Position numbers and translations under genes: made by a program. From the NCBI GenBank assembly GCA_009618475.1, contig WJOV01000153.1, positions 1 to 19,355 on the forward strand: a stretch of DNA of 19,355 nucleotides. Direction: 5' to 3'. The notes below the pieces were generated by a model. The model did no database searches, was not told where the DNA came from, and was given only the letters and a program-made list of their open reading frames with translations. Below are positions 5,543 through 13,010 of the stretch, piece by piece. Position 1 is the first letter of the stretch, and each line of letters opens with the position of its first letter. Source of the DNA: Methanosarcinales archaeon (lineage in GTDB: Archaea > Halobacteriota > Syntropharchaeia > Alkanophagales > Methanospirareceae).

Positions 5543-7585
5543 ATGCACGAAATAGTCGGAGTTTTTAACCACGAAACCGGAAAATCAGTAGAGCTCGTGA
5601 TCAAGGGTTTAGAAGTGCTGAAGAATAGAGAAGATGCAGGTTTCTGGATTAGCACCGGGAACGGCGATTGGTATTCGGAAGACTTGCCGGGATTAAAACA
5701 GGTTGTAAATGAGATGAAGGGTAGTAAAAATTGCATTGCCTGTTGTTCACGTTCCTGTTTCAAAGCAAGTTCTTCTGGTAAAAACAAGTTCGTAGCAGAT
5801 GCCGAGATATACAATTTAAATTCTAAGAAAAGGTTTGACGGTGCTTATGCATTTGCGCACTGGGTAGGCGATGAGTTGTATATAGCACGAGATACAATAG
5901 GTTTAAAGCCCGTTTGTTTCGCACACGCCGATGGATTTGCGTTTGCATCGGAAAAGAAAGTGTTGAAAGCGATGGGATTCCCGCATGCAATCGAGCTTGA
6001 CCCACGAGTGCTTTTGAAATACAACATAAAAGAAGACAGGTTGAATTTCGAGAAAAGAGATTTCTTTTCCGTTACGCCAGAGATAAAGGCGGATAAGGAG
6101 GAGATAAAAGAAGAACTGCTGAACTTGTTGCGAGAAAGCATTTCGAGGAGGATACCGCAGAAGGATAAGTTTTGTGTGCTCTTCTCCGGTGGGTTGGATT
6201 CCACACTTATCGCCTGCCTGTGCAAGGATTTGGGTGCTGATTTTGTTTGTTATACCGTGGCGGTTGAAGAGCCGGGGATGAAGGAAGCGGAGGATTTGAG
6301 GTATGCGAAGCGGATTGCAGCGGATTTGTGCTTAGAGTTGAAGATAAAGAAAATGCGGGTTGAAGAGCTTGAGAAATATCTCGAAGAAGTCGCTCCCTTG
6401 ATTGAGGATACGGACGTTGTAAAGATAAGCGTTGCGTTGCCTTTATACGTAGCATGCGAGTTCGCAAGGGAAGACGGTATAAAAACGGTTCTCTACGGGC
6501 TCGGCGCAGAGGAGTTATTTACAGGCTACGAAAGACATAAACGAATAAAAAAGGAGGATTTGAATAAAGAATGTTTAGCCGGTCTGTTGAGGATGCACGT
6601 GCGCGACCTTTACAGAGATGAAATGGTGGCGAAGTCGCTGGGGATTTCGTTACGGGCACCTTTTTTGGCTCCAGACCTTGTGGATTACGCATTGCGAATA
6701 CCAGCGTCGTATAAACTGTCGGATGCTGAGAACAAGCTGATTTTAAGAGAGATTGCAAGCGACATGGGACTGGCGGAAGTTGCGAGCAGGAAAAAAAGAG
6801 CGGTTCAGTATGGCTCAAATTTTGTTAAGGCGATAGAAAAGCTCGCAAAGAGAAAAGGGTTCAGGTATAAGAAAGATTTTTTGAGGACTTTTTACACTTC
6901 CCGGAACATAAAGTTGGGTTGCCTTTTCAGCTCCGGTAAGGACAGTGGTTATGCACTCTGGCTCATGCTAAAGGACGGCTATCCGGTGGAATGTTTAATC
7001 ACTGTAAAAAGCAGGAATCCCGAATCGTATATGTTCCACACGCCTGCAATAGACCTGGTAGAGCTGCAAGCCGAAGCGATTGGCTTGCCACTAATTATGA
7101 AAGAGACGGAGGGAGAGAAAGAAAAGGAACTGGAGGATTTGCGTGCTGCTTTAAGCGAAGCGAAGACGAGATACGGGATAGAAGGCGTCATAACCGGTGC
7201 TTTATGGAGTAATTATCAAAAAGAGCGAATAGAAAGAATTGCTGCTGAAGAAAACCTCAAGGTGTTCTCTCCTCTGTGGCATATCAACCAGGAAACGGAG
7301 ATGCGGCTCGTGGTAACCAATTTCGAGGTGATTTTCTCTGGCATCAGTGCGTATGGCTTAGACAGGAGCTGGCTTGGCAGGAGGATAACGGTGGAGGACG
7401 TTGACCGATTGGCGGCGTTGGACATTGAGATGAACATATCAGGAGAAGGCGGGGAATTTGAATCTCTGGTGTTGGACGGACCAATGTTCAAGAAAAGGCT
7501 TGTTATATTGAAAAGCGAGATAGTGGAGGAGGATGAGAATACGGCGAGGTTGGTGGTGAAAGAGGCGAAATTGGCGGGGAAATAG
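5543..7585 (+). CDS. asparagine synthetase-like / Dph6-like fusion protein
   Basis: A 680-residue protein with two PP-loop ATP pyrophosphatase domains. Residues 1-165 are a degenerate class II glutaminase domain: MHEIVG replaces the MCGI of active enzymes, so the catalytic Cys is absent, NGEIYN has become DAEIYN, and RGPD has become NRED, while ARDTIGLKPV and FASEKKVL remain. Residues 205-440 are the asparagine-synthetase core (SGGLDS 215-220, YGLGAEELFTGYER 318-331, RAPFLAPDLVDYA, RKKRAVQYGS). Residues about 456-680 resemble diphthine-ammonia ligase Dph6/COG2102 (SSGKDS 463-468, SGEGGEFES 633-641), which amidates diphthine on translation factor aEF2. Both halves activate a carboxylate by adenylation and use an amine donor; with a dead glutaminase, free ammonia is the likely source. 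The exact substrate of the first half is uncertain. It stands alone, flanked by two related repeat elements. Confidence 0.85.
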   Translation: MHEIVGVFNHETGKSVELVIKGLEVLKNREDAGFWISTGNGDWYSEDLPGLKQVVNEMKGSKNCIACCSRSCFKASSSGKNKFVADAEIYNLNSKKRFDGAYAFAHWVGDELYIARDTIGLKPVCFAHADGFAFASEKKVLKAMGFPHAIELDPRVLLKYNIKEDRLNFEKRDFFSVTPEIKADKEEIKEELLNLLRESISRRIPQKDKFCVLFSGGLDSTLIACLCKDLGADFVCYTVAVEEPGMKEAEDLRYAKRIAADLCLELKIKKMRVEELEKYLEEVAPLIEDTDVVKISVALPLYVACEFAREDGIKTVLYGLGAEELFTGYERHKRIKKEDLNKECLAGLLRMHVRDLYRDEMVAKSLGISLRAPFLAPDLVDYALRIPASYKLSDAENKLILREIASDMGLAEVASRKKRAVQYGSNFVKAIEKLAKRKGFRYKKDFLRTFYTSRNIKLGCLFSSGKDSGYALWLMLKDGYPVECLITVKSRNPESYMFHTPAIDLVELQAEAIGLPLIMKETEGEKEKELEDLRAALSEAKTRYGIEGVITGALWSNYQKERIERIAAEENLKVFSPLWHINQETEMRLVVTNFEVIFSGISAYGLDRSWLGRRITVEDVDRLAALDIEMNISGEGGEFESLVLDGPMFKKRLVILKSEIVEEDENTARLVVKEAKLAGK

Positions 7586-7591
7586 AATCGT

Positions 7592-7691
7592 GGTATTTGT
7601 TTACCGCAGAGTTCACGGAGAGCGCTGAGATGAAATAAATGATTTTTCTGACTCTCTGTGTTCTCTGCGGGCTCCGCGGTAAACAAGTACC
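7592..7691. repeat. short inverted-repeat element, copy 2
   Basis: A roughly 100-bp element just downstream of the fusion gene stop (7 nt after it). Outer arms GGTATTTGTTTACCGC (7592-7607) and GCGGTAAACAAGTACC (7676-7691) are complementary at 15 of 16 positions. Further in, both arms carry related purine-rich units (CGCAGAG/CGGAGAG), so a long imperfect hairpin is possible. The segment at 7616-7633 matches 17 of 18 bases of copy 1 in inverted orientation. It sits in the gap between two convergent genes and might also act as a transcript-end hairpin for both. Confidence 0.7.
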
Positions 7692-7708
7692 TCTATTTTA
7701 CTAATTTA

Positions 7709-8866
7709 TTAGAAAGGTAACAATGTTTTTAGCATGAAGTAGGGTACTCGTGGAATGAACCATCTTACGTATTCTTTATATTCCATTTCCCCCGCAGAAA
7801 CCTCAAACCCTTTATCTATAACCTGCTTATTAGATGAAAGAAGTCTAAAGAAGATATTTGGATATTCATTCATCAATCTGGTCAATCTTAACGAATATTT
7901 TAAATTCTCTCCAAACATTGTGCGGCATAGTCCTTTATACGAATCCAATGCCGATTTTGAGAACTCATCATTCTCGCATGATTCTACAACTCTCTCTGCT
8001 GCTAATTTACCCGAGATAAAAGCATATTTAATCCCTCCGCCATAGAAAGGATCGACAAATCCCGCGGCATCGCCGACTAAAATTATTCTATCTGAGCATA
8101 CCTCTCTTTCGTAGCCGCCTGAAGGAATTAGATGCGCATGAGTAATGACGTCGGTGCTAAATCCTAATTCCTTAAGGAAAGTCATAAATGTATTCCGTGG
8201 GTTCTTCATGCTGGAAAGGATTCCACCCACACCAACAGAAAAATGCTTCTCTTTAGGAAATACCCAGCCATAACCAAATTTAGCGATACCATAATGAATG
8301 TCAACGGCATTCTCTATGTACTCATTAACGTCTTCATTACTTGCCGGGATTTCCGCGGCTATACAAAGCCCCAACTCGTCTGGCGTATAAGATTCTCGAA
8401 CGTACTTTGAAACGATACTATTAACACCATCAGCGCCGATAACTACCTTTGCATTGTACTTTTCTTTATTTGTTTCCACGACTATTTTTGACTGTTTTGG
8501 ACTTATGGATATTGCTTTTTCAACTTCATGAAGCTCAACACCGGCATCAACTGCTTTTGAAACAAGGAACGCATCGAATTTATCTCGAGATACAAGTATC
8601 GCCATCCTCGATTTCCTTCTTACTTCAATTTGATGGTTTTTGAAATGAACTCGTTCACCATAGCATTCCCGCTCTATCAAATCCTTTTCAATTCCAAAAT
8701 CTAAGTGTGATAGTGCGCTCATTGATACTGCACCACCACAGAGTTTAAACCTGGGGATTCCATACTTCTCCAAAAGTAGAGCACTAAGTCCTTTCTCCGC
8801 ACAAGTTTTACTTGCTATCGCTCCCGATGGGCCTGCACCTATAATTATCACGTCATACTGCTGCAT
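7709..8866 (-). CDS. geranylgeranyl reductase family protein
   Basis: A 385-residue FAD-dependent reductase of the geranylgeranyl reductase/digeranylgeranylglycerophospholipid reductase family, which saturates isoprenoid double bonds in archaeal membrane lipids (or in menaquinone-like side chains). Evidence: N-terminal Rossmann dinucleotide motif IIGAGPSGAIAS (residues 8-19), the RFKLCGG segment (C43) typical of the family, the FGYGWVFPKEKHFSVGVGG substrate-pocket motif, and the second FAD motif VGDAAGFVDPFYGGGIKYA. The length is normal for the family. It starts 6 nt after the stop of the downstream-most DUF116 gene, so it is translated from the same mRNA. No clear SD. The organism may have several paralogs and I cannot say which isoprenoid this one reduces. 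Confidence 0.88.
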   Translation of the reverse strand: MQQYDVIIIGAGPSGAIASKTCAEKGLSALLLEKYGIPRFKLCGGAVSMSALSHLDFGIEKDLIERECYGERVHFKNHQIEVRRKSRMAILVSRDKFDAFLVSKAVDAGVELHEVEKAISISPKQSKIVVETNKEKYNAKVVIGADGVNSIVSKYVRESYTPDELGLCIAAEIPASNEDVNEYIENAVDIHYGIAKFGYGWVFPKEKHFSVGVGGILSSMKNPRNTFMTFLKELGFSTDVITHAHLIPSGGYEREVCSDRIILVGDAAGFVDPFYGGGIKYAFISGKLAAERVVESCENDEFSKSALDSYKGLCRTMFGENLKYSLRLTRLMNEYPNIFFRLLSSNKQVIDKGFEVSAGEMEYKEYVRWFIPRVPYFMLKTLLPF

Positions 8867-8872
8867 TTTATA

Positions 8873-9517
8873 TCAACCACTGTAAAACAACATTTCTCTC
8901 ACGTCTCCCCAATCCACTTCCGTCATCACGCACCCTGTCTTTGAAAGCACCACGCCGGTCATTGGCACACCCTTTGAAGTAACGTATCTCATTGTTTCGT
9001 AAAGGTCATGCTGACATGCAATGCCCATCGCAGCCGCAGGCTTTTTATCCCTTGTTGCACGCTTAACAAACTCACCACCAGGAGCAATACAAATTTTTAT
9101 CCCCTGTTCATCACACATCCTTTTGAGCTCTGCAATACCGCATCTACCACATTCTTCGCAGATTATACCTTCTTGCGGCGACGTCTTCGCCGGACATTCG
9201 AGGTTGCGAAGGCACTGGGGCAAGAACAGCAATCTCTTATCCATCGGTGTATTTCCATACGCATCTTTGTATATCGAATTCACCAGTGCAATGCCTATCT
9301 CATCCACGATCACGGGATTTATGTGGAAGTAACCGAGGAATAGCTTGGTGGGTTGGTAAAAGAGGTTGAGCACAAAGAGCGTGAATCGTGGGAACAGGTC
9401 TCTTTTATAAATAGCTAACCACACAGCAGTCAAAATTAGCGCTGCCGCTAATACAACAAAGATTATAAAAATTTCTCCCACCAATACATATACCGAGGCT
9501 GGTATTAGATTTTTCAT
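8873..9517 (-). CDS. DUF116 membrane-anchored Cys-rich protein (second paralog)
   Basis: A 214-residue DUF116 protein. An N-terminal membrane segment (about 10-36) plus a second hydrophobic patch (41-56) precede a soluble domain with seven Cys: C102, C108, C120, C123, C126, C168 and C196, the core being CLRNLECPAKTS...CEECGRCGIAEL followed by CIAPGGEFVKR and KTGCVMTEVDW. The C-x2-C-x2-C core suggests an Fe-S cluster or other metal site; the family's reaction is unknown. The start is taken at 9517, whose ATGA overlaps the stop of the first paralog by 4 nt; an in-frame ATG at 9544 is also possible (adding 9 residues). The gene is second in a three-gene operon ending in geranylgeranyl reductase. 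Confidence 0.85.
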   Translation of the reverse strand: MKNLIPASVYVLVGEIFIIFVVLAAALILTAVWLAIYKRDLFPRFTLFVLNLFYQPTKLFLGYFHINPVIVDEIGIALVNSIYKDAYGNTPMDKRLLFLPQCLRNLECPAKTSPQEGIICEECGRCGIAELKRMCDEQGIKICIAPGGEFVKRATRDKKPAAAMGIACQHDLYETMRYVTSKGVPMTGVVLSKTGCVMTEVDWGDVREMLFYSG

Positions 9518-10161
9518 TTTGATTTCGTAATTTGCATTTTGCATTTATTTATTATTTCTTCATAGTCAACGGTGGTATTGACACATCCCAAAGTTGTTAG
9601 AGGCACACCTTGCGCTGGCACACCCATGAGCTTTGCGTTTAACATTCCTTCATACAGATTTGGGTAGCAAGCAACGCCTACCACCGCTTTTGGTCTGCTG
9701 TGCATAAAAATCCTTCCTGTAAACGTCCCACCAGGCGATATGTACATCCTGATGCCAAGTTCCTTAGAAATAGCGCTTAGTTCCGCAATTGCGCATTTAC
9801 CACATTCCATACAATGGATACCATCCACCGAGCTCAGTTTAGCCGGGCATTCCATGCTTCGGATGCACTGTGGCAGGAGTAAAACGCGCTCTTCCATGCT
9901 CGTAGCGGCGAAATCGAGATAGTTAAGTGCGTTTCTTATCTCTACAGATACCCGGTCTATCAGAGTTGGGTCAACACGAAAGAACGAAAGCAGTCTGCGT
10001 AAAGGCTCATAAAGCAAGCTTATTATGAACAACACGAAATTCGGGAATATTATTTTTTTCGTGCGGAATATAAAGAAGCAAAGGAAGAGCGTTAATGCTA
10101 AGAGAACCGCGAATGCGATTGCAAAAATTATTACCACCTTTCCCAGTGTTTCAATAATCAT
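9514..10161 (-). CDS. DUF116 membrane-anchored Cys-rich protein (first paralog)
   Basis: A 215-residue paralog of the next gene, with the same architecture: a long hydrophobic N-terminus (residues 8-33 and 38-52), then a soluble domain containing C99, C105, C117, C120, C123, C165 and C193 at matching positions (CIRSMECPAKLSS...CMECGKCAIAEL, ISPGGTFTGR, TLGCVNTTVDY). The two proteins probably arose by duplication and may form a heterodimer; that is inference. No SD at the ATG. A TATA-like TTTATAAATATTT (10190-10202) sits upstream, and the gene is divergent from trpE. Confidence 0.85.
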   Translation of the reverse strand: MIIETLGKVVIIFAIAFAVLLALTLFLCFFIFRTKKIIFPNFVLFIISLLYEPLRRLLSFFRVDPTLIDRVSVEIRNALNYLDFAATSMEERVLLLPQCIRSMECPAKLSSVDGIHCMECGKCAIAELSAISKELGIRMYISPGGTFTGRIFMHSRPKAVVGVACYPNLYEGMLNAKLMGVPAQGVPLTTLGCVNTTVDYEEIINKCKMQITKSK

Positions 10162-10189
10162 CTTATTCTAATAAACTTGCACTTCCAAC

Positions 10190-10202
10190 TTTATAAATAT
10201 TT
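10190..10202 (-). promoter_or_regulatory. candidate TATA box of the DUF116-DUF116-GGR operon
   Basis: The A/T block reads AAATATTTATAAA on the minus strand and lies about 30-40 nt upstream of the ATG at 10161, giving an expected start of transcription within about 10 nt of that ATG. It is the best promoter candidate for the minus-strand operon and is separated from the trpE promoter by about 50 bp. Confidence 0.45.
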
Positions 10203-10240
10203 GAGATGGATAGAGATACACGAATCGTATCCCGAAGCCT

Positions 10241-10296
10241 TGTGCATTAAAGTATTTATATATACAATATAATCTAAATATGATGCACAATGCACA
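10241..10296 (+). promoter_or_regulatory. trpE promoter with TGTGCAT/ATGCACA boxes
   Basis: A strong TATA-like element TATTTATATATA (10253-10264) precedes the trpE ATG (10290) by about 26-37 nt, so the transcript is likely leaderless or nearly so. The TATA box is flanked by TGTGCAT (10241-10247) and two directly abutting copies of ATGCACA (10283-10289 and 10290-10296), the inverse complement of the first box; the second copy includes the start codon. Such placement would suit a repressor that blocks TBP or RNA polymerase when tryptophan is plentiful. The operator role is inferred. Confidence 0.45.
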
Positions 10297-11801
10297 TCGT
10301 TCAGAGTTGTGAGGGAATCCCTTTTGCAGACCCTTCTTCGCTATACGATATTTTGAGGAAGGAAGCGAGGAGCGAGGACAAAGCGTCTTACTTATTGGAA
10401 TCCAGAGAAGGAAGCGATAAATTAGCAAGGTATTCTATTATAGGCTTCGACCCTGCGTTTAAATTCTCGGTGAAGAACGGCATTTTTAAAACGAAGTCTT
10501 ATGATGCGGTTATCGCGAAAGAGATGAAGAGCGCTGCGAAAAAATATGAGAATGATAATCCGCTAAACGTGATTAAATCGTTCCTTACTGACCTGAAAAT
10601 AGAAGGAGAGATAAGAAGAGAAAGATTTATCGGCGGTTTCGTTGGTTATCTCTCATACGATTTCATCCGCTACTTTGTGGATGTCGGGGGGAGCGCAGTT
10701 GACAGCCTGAAACAGCCGGATTGTGAATTCTTGCTTACAAAAAAGAACGTTATCGTGGACCACCGAGCGAAAAAAGCATTTCTTTTGTGCAATGAATTTT
10801 ATGATAATCAAACCTCTTTTAAAGGTTTGAATTCTGATCAAACACTCCTAAAGTCTGAATTGATGAAAAATTACGAGGCTAAAAGAAGTGAGGGAACTTC
10901 CGATTCTGCTCAAATATCCGGGTCAGGCGAATTCACGTCAAATATGGAAAAAGAAGAATACGAGCGGGGCGTGAGAGCAGCGAAGGAATACATTCGTGCA
11001 GGCGATATTATTCAAGTGGTTCTTTCACAGCGACTGGAAGCGGATTTTGATTCCGGTAGCGATGGGAATCGGGGTGCTTTTGAGTTTTACAAACGATTAA
11101 GCGAAGTGAATCCGTCGCCATACATGTATTTCCTCGATTTCGGTGAGCGTAAGATAGTGGGCGCAAGTCCTGAGATGCTGGTCAGGGTTGAAGCTGCTGG
11201 ATTGGAGCGAAAGGGCAATAGAGGCAGGAAAGTGGAGACTTGTCCGATAGCGGGGACGAGACGGCGTGGTATAACTGAAGAAGAGGATAAGCAGTTGGAA
11301 GAGGAGATGCTTAACGATGAGAAGGAGCGAGCAGAGCATTTAATGCTCGTGGATTTAGCCAGGAACGACATAGGAAAAGTGTCTGCGTTTGGCACCGTGA
11401 AAGCGACGAGGTTCATGTATCCGGAGAAATATTCGCACGTGCAGCATATAGTAACGGACGTGATGGGGGAGCTGAGAACGGATAAAGACGAGTTTGATGC
11501 GTTGGAAGCGACATTCCCCGCAGGAACGGTATCCGGAGCGCCAAAAGTGCGTGCAATGGAGATAATAGAAGAATTAGAACCGACGAGAAGAGGAATATAT
11601 GCAGGATGTGCGGGCTATTTCTCCTTTAATCGTTCAATGGATACCGCGATAACGATTCGAACTGCGATATTTGAGAAGGGGAAAGTCTATATACAAGCAG
11701 GTGCGGGTATAGTTGCCGATTCTGACCCCGAACGTGAGTATAAGGAGACGCTGAGTAAGTGTGCGGCGTTATTGGAATGTATGCCAGGAGGCGAGGGGTA
11801 A
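10290..11801 (+). CDS. trpE: anthranilate synthase component I
   Basis: A 503-residue chorismate-utilising enzyme that converts chorismate to anthranilate using ammonia from TrpG, the first step of tryptophan synthesis. The N-terminal tryptophan-feedback motif LLES is at residues 35-38, followed by YSIIGFDP. The C-terminal chorismate-binding domain carries PSPYMYFLDFG, CPIAGTRRRG (about 317), EERAEHLMLVDLARND-type sequence and GTVSGAPKVRAMEII (about 411), then YAGCAGYFSFN and DTAITIRT. The feedback motif and the fully conserved active site favour TrpE over PabB. The length is typical. The start at 10290 is the only in-frame ATG near the TATA box. trpG follows 7 nt after the stop. No other trp genes are in the window. 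Confidence 0.93.
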   Translation: MHIVQSCEGIPFADPSSLYDILRKEARSEDKASYLLESREGSDKLARYSIIGFDPAFKFSVKNGIFKTKSYDAVIAKEMKSAAKKYENDNPLNVIKSFLTDLKIEGEIRRERFIGGFVGYLSYDFIRYFVDVGGSAVDSLKQPDCEFLLTKKNVIVDHRAKKAFLLCNEFYDNQTSFKGLNSDQTLLKSELMKNYEAKRSEGTSDSAQISGSGEFTSNMEKEEYERGVRAAKEYIRAGDIIQVVLSQRLEADFDSGSDGNRGAFEFYKRLSEVNPSPYMYFLDFGERKIVGASPEMLVRVEAAGLERKGNRGRKVETCPIAGTRRRGITEEEDKQLEEEMLNDEKERAEHLMLVDLARNDIGKVSAFGTVKATRFMYPEKYSHVQHIVTDVMGELRTDKDEFDALEATFPAGTVSGAPKVRAMEIIEELEPTRRGIYAGCAGYFSFNRSMDTAITIRTAIFEKGKVYIQAGAGIVADSDPEREYKETLSKCAALLECMPGGEG

Positions 11802-11808
11802 GGAAAAA

Positions 11809-12393
11809 ATGAATATCCTCGTTATAGACAATATAGATTCATTTGTGTATAACCTTGTGCAATACGTTGGGATGCTGGGTGCCAAGCCGGTAGTGGTGCA
11901 GAATAGCGTGAATCTTAGGTATATAGAGAAAATTGTTATGGAGAAGGAAATAGAGCACATATTAATTTCGCCGGGTCCGGAGACGCCAAGAGATGCCGGT
12001 GTTACAAATGAAGTGATAAGGCGGTTTTGCAAAGAAAATAAAAAAATCCTGGGTGTTTGCTTAGGGCATTTGTGCATAGGTTATGTTTTTGGTGCCGCGA
12101 TAAGGAATGCGAGGGAGATAAGGCATGGAAAGTTGAGTTTAGTAGAGCATAACGGCGAAAACGTGCTGAAAGGGCTGAAGAATCCTCTTTCCGTCGTGAG
12201 ATACCATTCCTTGGTGATTGACGGTGGTAATGAATTTCCCGATAGTTTAGAAGTAACCGCGAGAAGTTTAGACGACCACGAGATAATGGCGGTCAGGCAT
12301 CGAAACTACGATATTTTCGGCGTGCAGTTCCATCCGGAGTCAATACTAACGGAGGATGGTCTGAAATTGATAAAGAATTTTGTGGATATGTAA
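11809..12393 (+). CDS. trpG: anthranilate synthase component II (glutamine amidotransferase)
   Basis: A 194-residue class I glutaminase that supplies ammonia to TrpE. The catalytic triad is C84 in GVCLGH, H175 and E177 in VQFHPES. Two conserved loops are altered: the oxyanion-loop consensus SPGPGTP reads SPGPETP (residues 54-60), and the usual GHQ after the nucleophile reads GHL (residues 86-88). The start at 11809 (MNILVIDNIDSF) follows an AAGGA SD and is preferred over an in-frame ATG inside trpE. Expressed with trpE from the same promoter. PabA function in folate synthesis is a possible alternative or second role. Confidence 0.92.
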   Translation: MNILVIDNIDSFVYNLVQYVGMLGAKPVVVQNSVNLRYIEKIVMEKEIEHILISPGPETPRDAGVTNEVIRRFCKENKKILGVCLGHLCIGYVFGAAIRNAREIRHGKLSLVEHNGENVLKGLKNPLSVVRYHSLVIDGGNEFPDSLEVTARSLDDHEIMAVRHRNYDIFGVQFHPESILTEDGLKLIKNFVDM

Positions 12394-12521
12394 ATCTTCA
12401 TAATTTTTATGAAAAGTTCTTAAATAGTCTTTTAATACTACATCAGGTTAGAGAATAAGGAAAAACATTGCAGATAAAAATAGGAAGTTTTTAATAATAG
12501 TGGTGAGATGGGATAAGATAG
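12394..12521 (+). other. intergenic region with weak terminator and promoter signals
   Basis: Just past the trpG stop, TTCATAA (12397-12403) and TTATGAA (12407-12413) form a 7-bp inverted repeat with a 3-nt loop, followed by T-containing sequence; it is a weak terminator candidate. Further on, CTTAAATAGTCTTTTAATA (about 12419-12437) is A/T-rich and could hold the promoter of the NuoE-like operon. A GGTGAG at about 12502-12507 is SD-like but 14 nt from the ATG at 12522, longer than usual. A TAG lies immediately before that ATG, which fixes the first possible start. Confidence 0.3.
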
Positions 12522-13010
12522 ATGAACGAAGATAAAATAGAAGAAATAATTGGCTGCCATGGAACAGACAAATCGAAATTAATCACTATATTGCAGGACG
12601 TCCAGGCCGAGTACAATTGGTTGCCCCCGGATACACTCAGGCATATCGCCAAAAGATTGCAAGTTCCTTTAATCGATGTTTTTGGCATAGCCACATTTTA
12701 CAAATCTTTCAGTCTGGAACCAAGAGGAAAGCATTTAATTAGGGTATGCCTCGGCACCGCTTGCCACGTGCGAGGAGGACCGAGAATTCTGGAGACTGCA
12801 GAACGCATTCTGGGCATCAAAGCCGATGAAACAACCGCCGATTATGAATTTACAGTAGAGGGTGTTAACTGTCTGGGCTGCTGCGCATTAGGACCCGTGA
12901 TGGTGGTAGATAAAGAATATTATGGTAAATTACCGCCGACAAAGGTGGAGGGGATTCTCCGTAAGTATGGATACACAAGCACAAGCTCGAACAACGGAGG
13001 AGAAACATGA
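12522..13010 (+). CDS. NuoE/HoxE/HydC-like [2Fe-2S] subunit
   Basis: A 162-residue thioredoxin-like ferredoxin of the 24-kDa complex I subunit family. Ligands for one [2Fe-2S] cluster are C76, C81, C117 and C121 (VCLGTACHVRGG and NCLGCCALGP). The N-terminal helical part (KLITILQDVQAEYNWLPPDTLRHIAKRL...VFGIATFYKSF) is typical of HoxE/NuoE. In diaphorase modules this protein sits against the NuoF-like flavoprotein and takes part in electron transfer from NADH. The stop codon overlaps the next gene's ATG by 4 nt (ATGA), and that gene's SD lies in its 3' end. First gene of a three-gene operon. Confidence 0.93.
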   Translation: MNEDKIEEIIGCHGTDKSKLITILQDVQAEYNWLPPDTLRHIAKRLQVPLIDVFGIATFYKSFSLEPRGKHLIRVCLGTACHVRGGPRILETAERILGIKADETTADYEFTVEGVNCLGCCALGPVMVVDKEYYGKLPPTKVEGILRKYGYTSTSSNNGGET

